The position numbers and the translations under genes are program-made. The notes below the pieces were generated by a model. The model searched no databases, had not been told where the DNA came from, and saw only the letters and a list, made by a program, of their open reading frames with translations. From Candidatus Contendibacter odensensis (lineage in GTDB: Bacteria; Pseudomonadota; Gammaproteobacteria; Competibacterales; Competibacteraceae), in the NCBI GenBank assembly GCA_002747185.1, contig PDTV01000006.1:1-64000 (forward strand): a stretch of 64,000 bases of DNA, written 5' to 3'. This document shows positions 34,761 through 45,202 of this stretch, in pieces (positions within the stretch are counted from its first letter, which is position 1; every line of letters starts with the position of its first letter).

Positions 34761-34795
34761 CTTATAAACTTATATAGATACTGATGGAAAGCTCA

Positions 34796-34871
<76 letters not shown>

Positions 34872-34939
34872 ATAAATCTGAAGCTATCTATTATACTGCT
34901 TTCTACTATCCCTGACTAGCCCTCAATGCTAAAACCGGT

Positions 34940-35827
34940 TTAAACGCGCCGTTGCAGCGCTGCAATCCGATCTTCTAACGGTGGATGTGTCATCAATAAT
35001 TTGCGCAATCCATCCCCCAAACCACCGTTGATACCCAGTGCAGCCATCTGCGATGGTAGATCCGAAGGCTCACTTAATTGTCGCAGCCGTTCAAGTGCTG
35101 CAATCATCTTGCCGCGTCCCGCCAGCTGGGCGCCACCGGCATCAGCATGAAATTCACGATGGCGACTGAACCACATCACAATCAATGAAGCCAGAAAACC
35201 CAGCAACATTTCCAACACAAAACTACTGACCCAATAACTGATCCCTGGGCCGCGAGACTGCTGATTATTACCGCTCAGCACCCGAGCAACCATAAAACCA
35301 ATGATACGGGATAACGCAATGACAAACGTATTGAGCACACCTTGCAGCAAGGTCATCGTCACCATATCACCATTAGCAACGTGGCTTACTTCATGACCGA
35401 GCACCGCCTCCACTTCGTCAGCATTCATCTGCTCCATCAAACCGGTACTGACTGCAACCAAGGCATTGTCACGGCTTGCCCCCGTAGCAAACGCATTTGG
35501 TGTCGACGAATGGTAAATGGCCACTTCTGGCATACCGATACCCGCACTCCGCGCCTGCCGCTGGACAACTTCCACTAGCCAGCGCTCAACCTGAGTTCGG
35601 GGCTGCTCAATAACTTGTGCGCCTACCGAGCGTTTGGCCATCCACTTTGAAATCAACAGTGAAATCAAGGAGCCGCCCATGCCAAAAATGCCCGCGAAAA
35701 TAAATAAACCGGTGTAATTAATACCGGCCTGCATCAGAAAACGATCCGCACCCAATAAGCGAGTGACAATGCCTAATAAAGTCATCACACCTAGATTCGT
35801 TGCGATAAACAGCAAAATACGTTTCAT
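34940..35827 (-). CDS. htpX: Membrane protease HtpX
   Basis: [38 protein letters not shown] HExxH motif. Confidence 0.95.
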   Translation of the reverse strand: MKRILLFIATNLGVMTLLGIVTRLLGADRFLMQAGINYTGLFIFAGIFGMGGSLISLLISKWMAKRSVGAQVIEQPRTQVERWLVEVVQRQARSAGIGMPEVAIYHSSTPNAFATGASRDNALVAVSTGLMEQMNADEVEAVLGHEVSHVANGDMVTMTLLQGVLNTFVIALSRIIGFMVARVLSGNNQQSRGPGISYWVSSFVLEMLLGFLASLIVMWFSRHREFHADAGGAQLAGRGKMIAALERLRQLSEPSDLPSQMAALGINGGLGDGLRKLLMTHPPLEDRIAALQRRV

Positions 35828-35861
35828 ATCAGCACCTTGATACGTAAAATAACAGCAGCCA

Positions 35862-37034
35862 TTAAAACCTTGGGCGCGTTAAAAACATGGCATCGCCATA
35901 ACTAAAAAAACGGTAGCGCTGTTTGATTGCGTGATCATAGGCACGCAATATTTTTGTACGACCGACAAAGGCAGATACCAGCATTAACAAGGTCGATTCG
36001 GGCAAATGAAAATTGGTAATTAACGCATCGACACAGCGAAAACGATAACCTGGATAAATAAAAATACGGGTTTCACCACACCACGGTTGTGGCACACCCT
36101 CAGCATTAGCCGCAGCCGTTTCCAACGCCCGTACTACCGTTGTACCCACTGCAATGACCCGTCCACCACGTTGTCGAGTAGCCATAATTCTCTCACACAC
36201 TGCCGCATCCACAGCAATCCGTTCAGCGTGCATCACATGTTCAGTCACGCGCTCTACCCGTAGCGGCTGAAAGGTTCCTGCACCAACATGCAAGGTGATA
36301 AAAGCCTGCTCTATGCCCAGTTTTGTCAGTTCATCAAACAATGCCTGATTAAAATGCAATCCAGCCGTTGGTGCAGCCACTGCACCTGGCTGGCGGGCAT
36401 AAATGGTCTGATAACGTTCTCGATCTTCAGCATCAGGCTCACGGCTAATATAGGGTGGTAAAGGTAAACGCCCGTGCTTTTCGAACAAGCTTAGTAATGA
36501 CTCGTCACTTTCGACAGTAATCTCGAACAAATCGTCCTGGCGACCCTGTACAGTTGCCGTAAAGCCAGCATCCAATATCAATAGCCCACCTGTTTTGGGA
36601 GACTTGCTGGCGCGAATATGAACCAGTGCCCGCTGCTCGTCAACTAACCGCTCCAGCAATACCTCAATGCGCCCACCGCTCGCCTTGCGCCCAAATAACC
36701 GTGCAGGAATCACTCGGGTGTCATTAAAAATTAATAAATCATCAGAACGTAACAGTTGCGGCAACTCATGAAATAGTCGATCCTCCAGATGACCTGTGGC
36801 ACCGTCCAGTGTCAGCAAGCGGCTGTTACTACGCTGTGCCAACGGATACTGTGCTATCAGTTCGGGGAGCAAATCAAAATAAAAATCCTGGCGCTGTGGC
36901 TCAGCGGCTATTATCGTTTGCTGGGACTGACACTGATTATTTTCCGGTTTCAACGAGCCATCATTGAACCCCTGCTCTCGCATAAACTCTGTATCTATCA
37001 TTCCGTTGCTATAACTGTGGATATTAAAATGCAC
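35862..37034 (-). CDS. queA: S-adenosylmethionine:tRNA ribosyltransferase-isomerase QueA
   Basis: [64 protein letters not shown]-terminus is extended and the true start uncertain. Confidence 0.93.
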   Translation of the reverse strand: MHFNIHSYSNGMIDTEFMREQGFNDGSLKPENNQCQSQQTIIAAEPQRQDFYFDLLPELIAQYPLAQRSNSRLLTLDGATGHLEDRLFHELPQLLRSDDLLIFNDTRVIPARLFGRKASGGRIEVLLERLVDEQRALVHIRASKSPKTGGLLILDAGFTATVQGRQDDLFEITVESDESLLSLFEKHGRLPLPPYISREPDAEDRERYQTIYARQPGAVAAPTAGLHFNQALFDELTKLGIEQAFITLHVGAGTFQPLRVERVTEHVMHAERIAVDAAVCERIMATRQRGGRVIAVGTTVVRALETAAANAEGVPQPWCGETRIFIYPGYRFRCVDALITNFHLPESTLLMLVSAFVGRTKILRAYDHAIKQRYRFFSYGDAMFLTRPRF

Positions 37035-37793
37035 AAAATCACATTAATTACTGCTTTACTTTGCTCTACCACCGTGCTGGCTGCCGAACAAGCAACACCG
37101 ACTACAGCGGCCGATCAGCCTGATTCCAGCAAATTACAAGCCGCGCTTGGCGGACCAAAACCCGACAGCATTACACCTATCACCAGCCTGGGGTTATATG
37201 AGGTCATTATTAATGGGCAGATATTCTACATAAACAAGCAGGGTAACTATGCCATACAAGGTGATGTACTGAATCTGGATACCCGCGAGAACCTCACCGA
37301 AAACCGGCGTAATACCTTGCGCTCTGATGCTGTCAATACGATCGGTGAAGGTAATATGGTGGTATTCGCACCTTCCGAGAATCCGGTCAAACATACGGTC
37401 ACAGTATTTACCGATATCGACTGTGGCTATTGTCGAAAAATGCACAACCAGATCGCGGAATACAATAAAGAAGGTATCAAAATACGCTACTTGTTGTTTC
37501 CACGGGCCGGTATTGGTTCGGAATCCTTTAAAAAGTCGGTTTCGGTCTGGTGTGCTGATGATCGCCAAGCAGCATTAACCCAAGCAAAAAGTGGCCAACC
37601 CGTTGATCCTAAGACCTGTCAAGATCCTGTGCAGGCACAGTTTGAGTTGGGTAGAAAACTGGGTGTTCGTGGTACCCCAACCATGATTCTGGAAAATGGC
37701 ATCATGATTCCTGGCTATGTACCTCCAACACGATTAGCTGCATTACTGGCTCAAGATAGCGAGAATGCGTCCAACGCGAAAAACAACCCCTAA
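37029..37793 (+). CDS. dsbC: Thiol:disulfide interchange protein DsbC-like
   Basis: Signal peptide, [18 protein letters not shown] Cxx[14 protein letters not shown]. Confidence 0.93.
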   Translation: MHKITLITALLCSTTVLAAEQATPTTAADQPDSSKLQAALGGPKPDSITPITSLGLYEVIINGQIFYINKQGNYAIQGDVLNLDTRENLTENRRNTLRSDAVNTIGEGNMVVFAPSENPVKHTVTVFTDIDCGYCRKMHNQIAEYNKEGIKIRYLLFPRAGIGSESFKKSVSVWCADDRQAALTQAKSGQPVDPKTCQDPVQAQFELGRKLGVRGTPTMILENGIMIPGYVPPTRLAALLAQDSENASNAKNNP

Positions 37794-37829
37794 CCGGACA
37801 GGCATCCATAATTCTTCGGCCAGAAAACA

Positions 37830-38085
37830 CACCCGCTCAATTTTGATTATGGCGACACACTAACGTTTGCCGGTGATAGCCTTGAACTGAGCCTTGAACT
37901 GAGTGGACCAAAATTTATCAACAACCACGCTACCAGGAACGTACTATCTCATTGCCCAAAAACTGATGGTTTGACCCGAATCGTGGTGAATGGGTGATGG
38001 GGGGGGACGGATTTTACCCTACACTGCTGCACTGAATAAATTGCCACTGTTTGTTCGTGAGGGTGCGATATTGCCCTAATTTATG
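37830..38085 (+). pseudogene. Decayed fragment resembling a GH31-family glycosidase
   Basis: Fragments in two frames: WFDPNRGEWVMGGDGFYPTLLH and NKLPLFVREGAILP*, separated by stops/frameshift. Confidence 0.45.
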
Positions 38086-38472
38086 CGGGGGAGTTGGAAA
38101 ATACGCTTATGGATTCAAGCCATATCGAGTTGCCTAAGCAATTAATTCATCCAAAGTTATCTTGTATTCTGATCCGTTGGCTCTGCAAGGTGGCAACCAA
38201 TACCAACTGCCGACACCCTGGCGCAACCAGCAGACGCGTGCCCGAAACGCCTGGCACCTGTTCCAGGTGGGCTTGTGCCTGTTTGGTTTGTCAAGCCGCC
38301 TCCAGCCCGCTGCACAGCACGCCGTAGCAATGGCAGTTAATGGCCCTACGACCCACACACTCACTAACCCATACTACTCACTAGACCCGCAGCAACGGCA
38401 TGACCCTGTCGGCAGTTAGCCATAATAGTGCCTTACACCTTTTGTCGGCCAGAGAAACCTTTAATGTAGCCT

Positions 38473-39258
38473 TCACACTTTAAGCTTGGCTTGCTCCCAT
38501 AACATATCCATCTCAGCCAATGTTACATTTTTTGGCGTTTGTCCTTTCTCCGCCAACTGCTTTTCAATATACTGAAACCGTCGCTCAAACTTACTATTGG
38601 TTCCACGCAATGCCATTTCTGGATCAATTTTCAGATGACGTGCCAGATTAACAATAGCAAACAAGACATCGCCTAACTCATCGGACAATCGCTCTGGTGG
38701 TGAATCATTCGCCATTTCATGCCGGATCTCGGCAAGTTCTTCTTCAATCTTGGCTAAAACCGGCTCGACTTGATGCCAGTCAAAACCAGCTTTTGCCGCT
38801 TTTCTTTGCAATTTGACCGCACGAATTAATGCCGGCAATGCTAATGGCACGCCATCTAGCGTACTGGTTGGTATCTTGCCTCGCCCTGCTTTCTCAGCCG
38901 CCTTGATATTCTCCCAGGCAACCGTTTGCTCGGTTGCATCTGCATAGTGTTCGTCAGCAAAAACATGCGGATGGCGACGAATCATTTTTTCAACAATACC
39001 GCCTGCAATCTCATGAAAATCAAAGCGCCCCTCTTCACAGGCGATCTGCGCATAAAACACCACCTGAAATAATAAATCACCCAATTCATCACGTAATTCT
39101 GCCCAGTCCTCACGAGCAACCGCATCAGCAACCTCATAGGCTTCCTCAAGTGTGTGGGGCACAATCGTGGCATAGCTCTGTTGCCGATCCCATGGGCAGC
39201 CGTTCACTGGATCACGTAGTCGCGCCATCAATTCCAAAAGCGCCGCCATTTCACGCAT
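38473..39258 (-). CDS. mazG: Nucleoside triphosphate pyrophosphohydrolase MazG
   Basis: LMARLRDPVNGCPWDRQQSYATIVPHTLEEAYEVADAV...ELRDELGDLLFQVVFYAQIA, two MazG repeats. Confidence 0.96.
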   Translation of the reverse strand: MREMAALLELMARLRDPVNGCPWDRQQSYATIVPHTLEEAYEVADAVAREDWAELRDELGDLLFQVVFYAQIACEEGRFDFHEIAGGIVEKMIRRHPHVFADEHYADATEQTVAWENIKAAEKAGRGKIPTSTLDGVPLALPALIRAVKLQRKAAKAGFDWHQVEPVLAKIEEELAEIRHEMANDSPPERLSDELGDVLFAIVNLARHLKIDPEMALRGTNSKFERRFQYIEKQLAEKGQTPKNVTLAEMDMLWEQAKLKV

Positions 39259-39261
39259 GTC

Positions 39262-41526
39262 TTATCCTTGTTTACCCTTACGCCGTTTGCCTATTCCGCT
39301 GGGGCTACCCTGGCTGAAAGCACGTTTTGATTTTCGAGTCGTTGAAACAGCCTGGCTTACAGTATGACTACGAGGCGGCAATCCATTATGCCGGGTTAGA
39401 AATTGCTGTTTGTGTTTGCAACCCGTACGTACACCTTCACCGCCGCTTTGTCCTGTTCCCGCCGGTTGCCAGGTCGGGATTAAATGACGTTTTCCATTGC
39501 CAATCAAATCGGCACGCCCCATTTTGCGCAGCGTCTCTCGTAATAGCATCCAGTTCTCGGGATCATGATAACGCAGAAAGGCCTTATGCAAACGCCGTTG
39601 TTTCAACCCTTTGGCGGTAAAGACGATTTCACCCCGATCACGGTGAATTCCTTTCAGAGGATTACGACCTGTATGATACATGGCGGTTGCCAACGCCATT
39701 GGTGAGGGCAAAAAGGCTTGTACTTGATCGGCACGAAAACCATTGGCTTTTAACCACAGCGCCAGATTTAACATATCCTCATCCGTTGTACCAGGATGCG
39801 CTGCAATGAAATAAGGGATCAAATATTGTTCTTTACCCGCTGCCTTTGAGTATTTCTCAAATAATATCTTGAATTGATTATAAGCCCCCATGCCGGGCTT
39901 CATCATTTTTGCTAACGGCTCTGCTTCAGTATGTTCGGGTGCAATTTTTAGATAGCCGCCAACATGATGACTCACTAGTTCCTTGACATAATCCGTGTCT
40001 TTAATCGCAAGATCATAACGAACCCCTGAAGCGATCAGGATCTTTTTAATGCCTGGCAAGTCTCGTGCCTTACGATACAAGCGGGCTAGTGCTGAATGAT
40101 CGGTATTCAGATGGGCGCAAATATCAGGATAAACACAGGATAATTTACGGCAATTCTTTTCGATTTCTGGTGACTTACAACCTAGTCGATACATATTAGC
40201 CGTCGGACCACCAAGATCGGAAATAACACCGGTAAATCCAGGTGTCCGGTCACGAATATCGTCTATCTCACGCAAAATTGATGCTTCAGACCGCGACTGA
40301 ATAATGCGCCCTTCATGCTCAGTAATTGAGCAAAATGTACATCCACCGAAACAGCCACGCATGATATTGACTGAAAAACGGATCATTTCATAGGCCGGAA
40401 TCCGTGCATTGCCATACTTTGGATGCGGGACACGGGCAAAGGGTAAATCAAACAGCGCATCCATTTCCGCTGTACTTAATGGAATCGGTGGTGGATTCAA
40501 CCATACATCACGATTGCCATGACGCTGTACTAATGCACGGGCATTACCCGGATTCGTTTCCAAATGTAAAAGTCGTGATGTGTGTACGTATAACACCGCA
40601 TCAGATTTGACCCGCTCATAATCGGGCAACCGAATCACGGTTTTTTCACGATCATGACGAACCATACAGCGCTGAAAACGGACAGGCTGTATAGTGTTTT
40701 TATTTGTTTTATTCCTTGCACAGGCAGTATCTGTCGTTAAATCGACAGCATAAGGATTAGGGTGTGGTGATAGTAATCCAGGCTGATCGACTTCAGTGGA
40801 ATCGATCTCTAGCCAATCCTCTGCCAAATGGCCAGTATGAATAAATACTGTACCGCGAAGATCATGAATAGCTTTAAGCGACTGCCCGGCAGCAATACGA
40901 TGGGCAATATCAACAATGGCTCGTTCAGAATTACCGTAAAGTAATATATCGGCTCTGGAATCCAGCAATATCGAACGCCGCACTTTGTCTGACCAATAGT
41001 CATAATGCGCGATACGGCGCAGGCTAGCCTCAATACCACCAATGACTATTGGTGTATCTGAATAGGCCTCACGGCAACGCTGACTATAGACAATCACTGC
41101 CCGGTCAGGGCGTTTACCGTCCTCATTATTCGGTGTATAAGCGTCATTATGGCGCAAGCGTCTGTCCGAAGTGTAACGATTGACCATCGAATCCATATTG
41201 CCTGCTGTAACACCAAAGAAAAGATTGGGTCGACCTAATTCTTGAAAAGCCTCAACTGAAGTCCAGTCAGGCTGAGCAATAATGCCAACACGAAAGCCTT
41301 GGGCTTCCAGTAACCGGCCAATAATAGCCATACCAAAACTGGGGTGATCGACATAGGCATCACCCGTAACGATAATAATGTCACAAGAATCCCAGCCTAA
41401 TGTATCCATTTCCGCGCAGGACATAGGCAAGAATGGTGCAACACCAAAACGGGCAGCCCAATATTTACGATACGAAAACAGTGAGGGAGTTAACGATAAT
41501 GGGGGCATCAGAGCAATAAGGTACAA
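39262..41526 (-). CDS. ygiQ: YgiQ-family radical SAM protein (UPF0313)
   Basis: 754 aa; [31 protein letters not shown]. Confidence 0.95.
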   Translation of the reverse strand: MYLIALMPPLSLTPSLFSYRKYWAARFGVAPFLPMSCAEMDTLGWDSCDIIIVTGDAYVDHPSFGMAIIGRLLEAQGFRVGIIAQPDWTSVEAFQELGRPNLFFGVTAGNMDSMVNRYTSDRRLRHNDAYTPNNEDGKRPDRAVIVYSQRCREAYSDTPIVIGGIEASLRRIAHYDYWSDKVRRSILLDSRADILLYGNSERAIVDIAHRIAAGQSLKAIHDLRGTVFIHTGHLAEDWLEIDSTEVDQPGLLSPHPNPYAVDLTTDTACARNKTNKNTIQPVRFQRCMVRHDREKTVIRLPDYERVKSDAVLYVHTSRLLHLETNPGNARALVQRHGNRDVWLNPPPIPLSTAEMDALFDLPFARVPHPKYGNARIPAYEMIRFSVNIMRGCFGGCTFCSITEHEGRIIQSRSEASILREIDDIRDRTPGFTGVISDLGGPTANMYRLGCKSPEIEKNCRKLSCVYPDICAHLNTDHSALARLYRKARDLPGIKKILIASGVRYDLAIKDTDYVKELVSHHVGGYLKIAPEHTEAEPLAKMMKPGMGAYNQFKILFEKYSKAAGKEQYLIPYFIAAHPGTTDEDMLNLALWLKANGFRADQVQAFLPSPMALATAMYHTGRNPLKGIHRDRGEIVFTAKGLKQRRLHKAFLRYHDPENWMLLRETLRKMGRADLIGNGKRHLIPTWQPAGTGQSGGEGVRTGCKHKQQFLTRHNGLPPRSHTVSQAVSTTRKSKRAFSQGSPSGIGKRRKGKQG

Positions 41527-41660
41527 TAGCTAGCTTGAAGAAGTACTCATTATAAGGGGGCAAGCTGTAGATGCGAACTGTTTAGGAAAGATCACCAGGC
41601 CATTCTAACACTTGATAAAACTGGACGCACAGTTCGCCAGTATTTTTTAGAAAAAATTGG

Positions 41661-42416
41661 TTATCGCCCTAAAAATATTCTGAATAAAGACCGTATCCGA
41701 TTTTTAATACTGAGCCGTTCCAGAACAATATGTTGCAACTCGGCAATCTGTTTTATTTCTTTAGAAAGACTATCAAGTTTCAACAAAATATTGCTATCAG
41801 GTCCGACATTCGATTTTTCCAGTGTATGGTCCTCATATGGCGGCAAATCTGGATCAAAAACCGGAATCCAGGCATGATCGTGTGGCAAAAATACATTGAA
41901 TCCCAAACTTACAAAATCTTCTTTTGACCATGTTGAACGGTGCGTTTCAAAATCATTATCAGGTACAGATTGTGGTTGAACATTTTTGGGTACCGATATA
42001 ATTACTTTTCGACTTATTCTTTGCAGATTCTGTATAAATAAAATGCCCTGTTGCTTGTCAAGGTGTTCGACAATGGCCAGCGCCAAAGACAAATCATAGG
42101 CATTATCCGGAATTTTAGGTAATGCCGTCCGCACATCTTCAATAATTATATTGTTATATACCCATGAAGGCACATAGTCTAAATAATCCTCAAACCCCTC
42201 TATTGCATCTATTGTCGTTATCCACTGACCTTTTTGTGAACGATAATTCCTGAAAATTTTTTTATAAAATTCCTCGTCAAAGTAAAGATCAAGCTGAATC
42301 CGACTTAGCAGGCCATAAACCCCTAGACCACATCCGACATCAATAAGTTTCTGCGGCCTAATTCTAAGAATCTCTTCCATTATTGGCGTAATCTGCTGAA
42401 CGTTACTATAAGGCAT
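41661..42416 (-). CDS. Class I SAM-dependent methyltransferase-like protein
   Basis: KLIDVGCGLGVYGLLSR motif I and ALAIVEHLDKQQG. Confidence 0.65.
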   Translation of the reverse strand: MPYSNVQQITPIMEEILRIRPQKLIDVGCGLGVYGLLSRIQLDLYFDEEFYKKIFRNYRSQKGQWITTIDAIEGFEDYLDYVPSWVYNNIIIEDVRTALPKIPDNAYDLSLALAIVEHLDKQQGILFIQNLQRISRKVIISVPKNVQPQSVPDNDFETHRSTWSKEDFVSLGFNVFLPHDHAWIPVFDPDLPPYEDHTLEKSNVGPDSNILLKLDSLSKEIKQIAELQHIVLERLSIKNRIRSLFRIFLGR

Positions 42417-42441
42417 ATAAGTATTATCCTGAGTATAGTAC

Positions 42442-42530
42442 TATATACGTAACCAATTAGATTTGATTAATTGGTTACGTTATATCCATCTGTTTTAACG
42501 CGCAAGCACTATATCTTTAAGATAGTGCGT
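42442..42530 (+). repeat. Double-palindrome element, copy D (covariant arms)
   Basis: TATATACGTAACCAATTAGATTTGATTAATTGGTTACGTTATATCCATCTGTTTTAACGCGCAAGCACTAT...ATAGTGCG. Confidence 0.85.
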
Positions 42531-42623
42531 CAAAAAAAGCGATAGAGTTAAATATTTTAATTGAAGCACGGTTACTCACAGCCCAACTCCAGGCATTTAA
42601 CACAACAACGAATTCATTAAAAG

Positions 42624-43241
42624 CTAAATAGTATGATTCTGTAATGCAAGCATACGAATCAAATCCGAAAGCGATTCTGCCTGAAGCTTTTCCATCACTC
42701 GTTTGCGATGGATTTCCACTGTAGAGATACTGATGCCCAGATCAGCAGCAATAACCTTGTTGTAACAGCCTGTGGCAACACGCTCTAATACCTCTCGCTC
42801 ACGGGGTGAGAGCAATGCCATTCGCGTTGTTACTTCAAGCCGGTAAACCTGGTGACGACGTTCACGAGCATCCTGTTCCAGTGCCTCTCTGACTCGGTTT
42901 AATAATAGATCCCCTTGAAAAGGCTTCTCGATAAAATCAAATGCCCCTAATTTCATTGCTCGAATGGCCATTGGCACATCACCATGGCCGGTCATAAAAA
43001 TGATAGGCATTTGAGCATCTTGTTTTTTGAGCTGTTCTTGCAAATTCAAACCGCTCATTCCAGGCATGCGCACATCCAGCAACAAACAACCTGATCGATA
43101 AAATGCCCCAGATTTAATAAAACTCATTGCATCGCAAAAAACCTCAACAGCAAACCCATTAGCGCGTAACAACAAGCTTACTGAATCGCGTATTGCCTGG
43201 TCATCATCAACGATAAAAACCGTGGGTATTTCTGTATTCAT
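42624..43241 (-). CDS. FixJ-type response regulator (REC + LuxR HTH)
   Basis: TVFIVDDDQAIRDSVSLLLRANG, LLLDVRMPGMSGL, LSPREREVLERVATGCYNKVIAADLGISISTVEIHRKRVMEKL. Confidence 0.93.
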   Translation of the reverse strand: MNTEIPTVFIVDDDQAIRDSVSLLLRANGFAVEVFCDAMSFIKSGAFYRSGCLLLDVRMPGMSGLNLQEQLKKQDAQMPIIFMTGHGDVPMAIRAMKLGAFDFIEKPFQGDLLLNRVREALEQDARERRHQVYRLEVTTRMALLSPREREVLERVATGCYNKVIAADLGISISTVEIHRKRVMEKLQAESLSDLIRMLALQNHTI

Positions 43242-45202
43242 TCACTTAAATGATCAATATCAGGGTACATATAAACCGGTAAGGTAAAATGAAAAGAAGC
43301 ACCCTGACTAGTATTTAATGTTACCCAAAGCTTTCCACCCTGAGACTCAATAATAGATCGACTTACCGACAGGCTCATACCCGTACCACCCGGTTTGGTC
43401 GTAAAAAAAGGCTGAAATAACCGCTCAGCAACTTCAGGACTGAGTCCATGACCTGTATCACAGATCGTAACCTGTGCCGTTTCTGAATCAAAAACACTCG
43501 TATAGATACTTAATTCATGCGGCTCATCCTCAGGTATTTCCTGCATCGCTTCTAACGCATTACGAATCAGATAGAGTACGACCAACTGTATTTGAATATT
43601 ATTAGCCAATACCGTGGGCAATGCTTCCGATAAATACAGCTCTGATGCTACACCTGATTGCCTTAATTCTAATTGAATATAGCGAATAACATTATGAATC
43701 AGCGCATTAAGATCCACCGCATCCTGCTTGGCGGGACTTTTATTTACCAGTTCACGTAAATGACGGATAATTTCACCTGCACGCAACCCTTGGCTACAGA
43801 TATCTTCCAGGGTGCTGGCCAGCTTACGAGGGTCAGTTTGATCCTGCTGCAACAGTGTCAGGCAAGCTTGCGTGTATGCCACAATAGCTGCTAAGGGCTG
43901 ATTGAGTTCGTGAGCAAGACCGGAAGCCAGTTCCACGGCCAGATTCAAACGTGACATCCTGGATAGGTCCACTTGCTGCCGTCGAAGCTGGTCTTCAGCA
44001 AGTCGTCGAGCGGTAATATCCTCAGCCAATCCTACAATACGATAGGCATCACCCTTTTCATCAGCAATCGGAAAACCACGATCCCAAATCCAGCGAATTG
44101 AGCCATCCGGTCGTATAATTCGATATTCCTGCTCAAAATGACCCGTGGATAATTCCTCAGCATACGCCCTTTGCACCCGAGGCCGATCATCAGGATGAAT
44201 ACTTTTGATCCAGTTGTATGGGTAATTACCAATATCTTGTACCGAACATCCCCAGATATCCTCGTAAGCAGGGCTGACATAAAGCAGGCGCTCATCCAGA
44301 ATGCTGTATACCCAAAACACTTCACGGATATGTTCGGCCATTTGCCTAAACCGCTCTTCACTATCACGCAACGCCACTTCTGCTGAAACACGGGCGTTAA
44401 TCTGTCGCTCCAATGTACGATTAATTGCCAAAAGATTGGCAGTGCGTTCATGAATCCGTGATTCCATCTCTTCATGAGTACGCTGCAATTGCGCCTCAAT
44501 TTGCTTCTGTACAGTAATATCGTGAGCTATTCCGATCACACCTGTAATATGTCCGCTGGTATCACGATAAGGCCACTTGGTAACCAGCAAAACTCTTGTT
44601 TCACCATCCACTATAAAAATATTCTCACTTTTGCGTACACAGCCTTCAATCAAAACCCTGTGATCATCCTCAATGAGTTTTTGAGCCATTCTAGCGGGAA
44701 ACAAATCCATATCAGTTCGGTCAAGGCAATCATTGTATGAATAACCCATCCACCGTAAGCACGCTGCATTCAATACCTTATAGTGCCCTTTTTTATCTTT
44801 GATAAACGCAACATCATTAATCTTTTCAATGAACTCTGCCACACGCATATCGTGCATCCGGCAGCTATTATTATTTATTGCGTTGCCACATATACGGATT
44901 AACCCAATCAACAGGCAGCTGCCCGAAATAATCAATAGGGCATCCTTGAATAGCAGCACTACCAGTAATGACGTCCACTGATACCAATAATACTTGATAA
45001 ACCACCAGTCTACTGCCAGTAACCCAATTAAAACCAGAGGGATACACAGCCACCAAAATGTGGCAGGACCAATAAATCCCCCTTGACAATACTGCTGCCG
45101 AGTACAACCATCACTTGTGATTTTATGTAAAAGCTGTTCCGGTAGCGCGATGGTAGACGAAAGTCTGCCAGGCATCCCGATCACTTGTTTTACCGGTTTC
45201 AT
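43238..45202 (-). CDS. Membrane PAS-PAS sensor histidine kinase (FixL/TtrS-like); HK1
   Basis: TM helices, two PAS domains, ELASGLAHELNQPLAAI H-box, LIRNALEAM N-box, DTGHGLSPE G1. Confidence 0.92.
   Translation of the reverse strand: MKPVKQVIGMPGRLSSTIALPEQLLHKITSDGCTRQQYCQGGFIGPATFWWLCIPLVLIGLLAVDWWFIKYYWYQWTSLLVVLLFKDALLIISGSCLLIGLIRICGNAINNNSCRMHDMRVAEFIEKINDVAFIKDKKGHYKVLNAACLRWMGYSYNDCLDRTDMDLFPARMAQKLIEDDHRVLIEGCVRKSENIFIVDGETRVLLVTKWPYRDTSGHITGVIGIAHDITVQKQIEAQLQRTHEEMESRIHERTANLLAINRTLERQINARVSAEVALRDSEERFRQMAEHIREVFWVYSILDERLLYVSPAYEDIWGCSVQDIGNYPYNWIKSIHPDDRPRVQRAYAEELSTGHFEQEYRIIRPDGSIRWIWDRGFPIADEKGDAYRIVGLAEDITARRLAEDQLRRQQVDLSRMSRLNLAVELASGLAHELNQPLAAIVAYTQACLTLLQQDQTDPRKLASTLEDICSQGLRAGEIIRHLRELVNKSPAKQDAVDLNALIHNVIRYIQLELRQSGVASELYLSEALPTVLANNIQIQLVVLYLIRNALEAMQEIPEDEPHELSIYTSVFDSETAQVTICDTGHGLSPEVAERLFQPFFTTKPGGTGMSLSVSRSIIESQGGKLWVTLNTSQGASFHFTLPVYMYPDIDHLSE

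Noticed and set aside
38094-38419. Overlapping ORFs on both strands between the GH31-like remnant and mazG
   Set aside because: No recognisable domains; overlapping frames suggest non-coding or decayed sequence.
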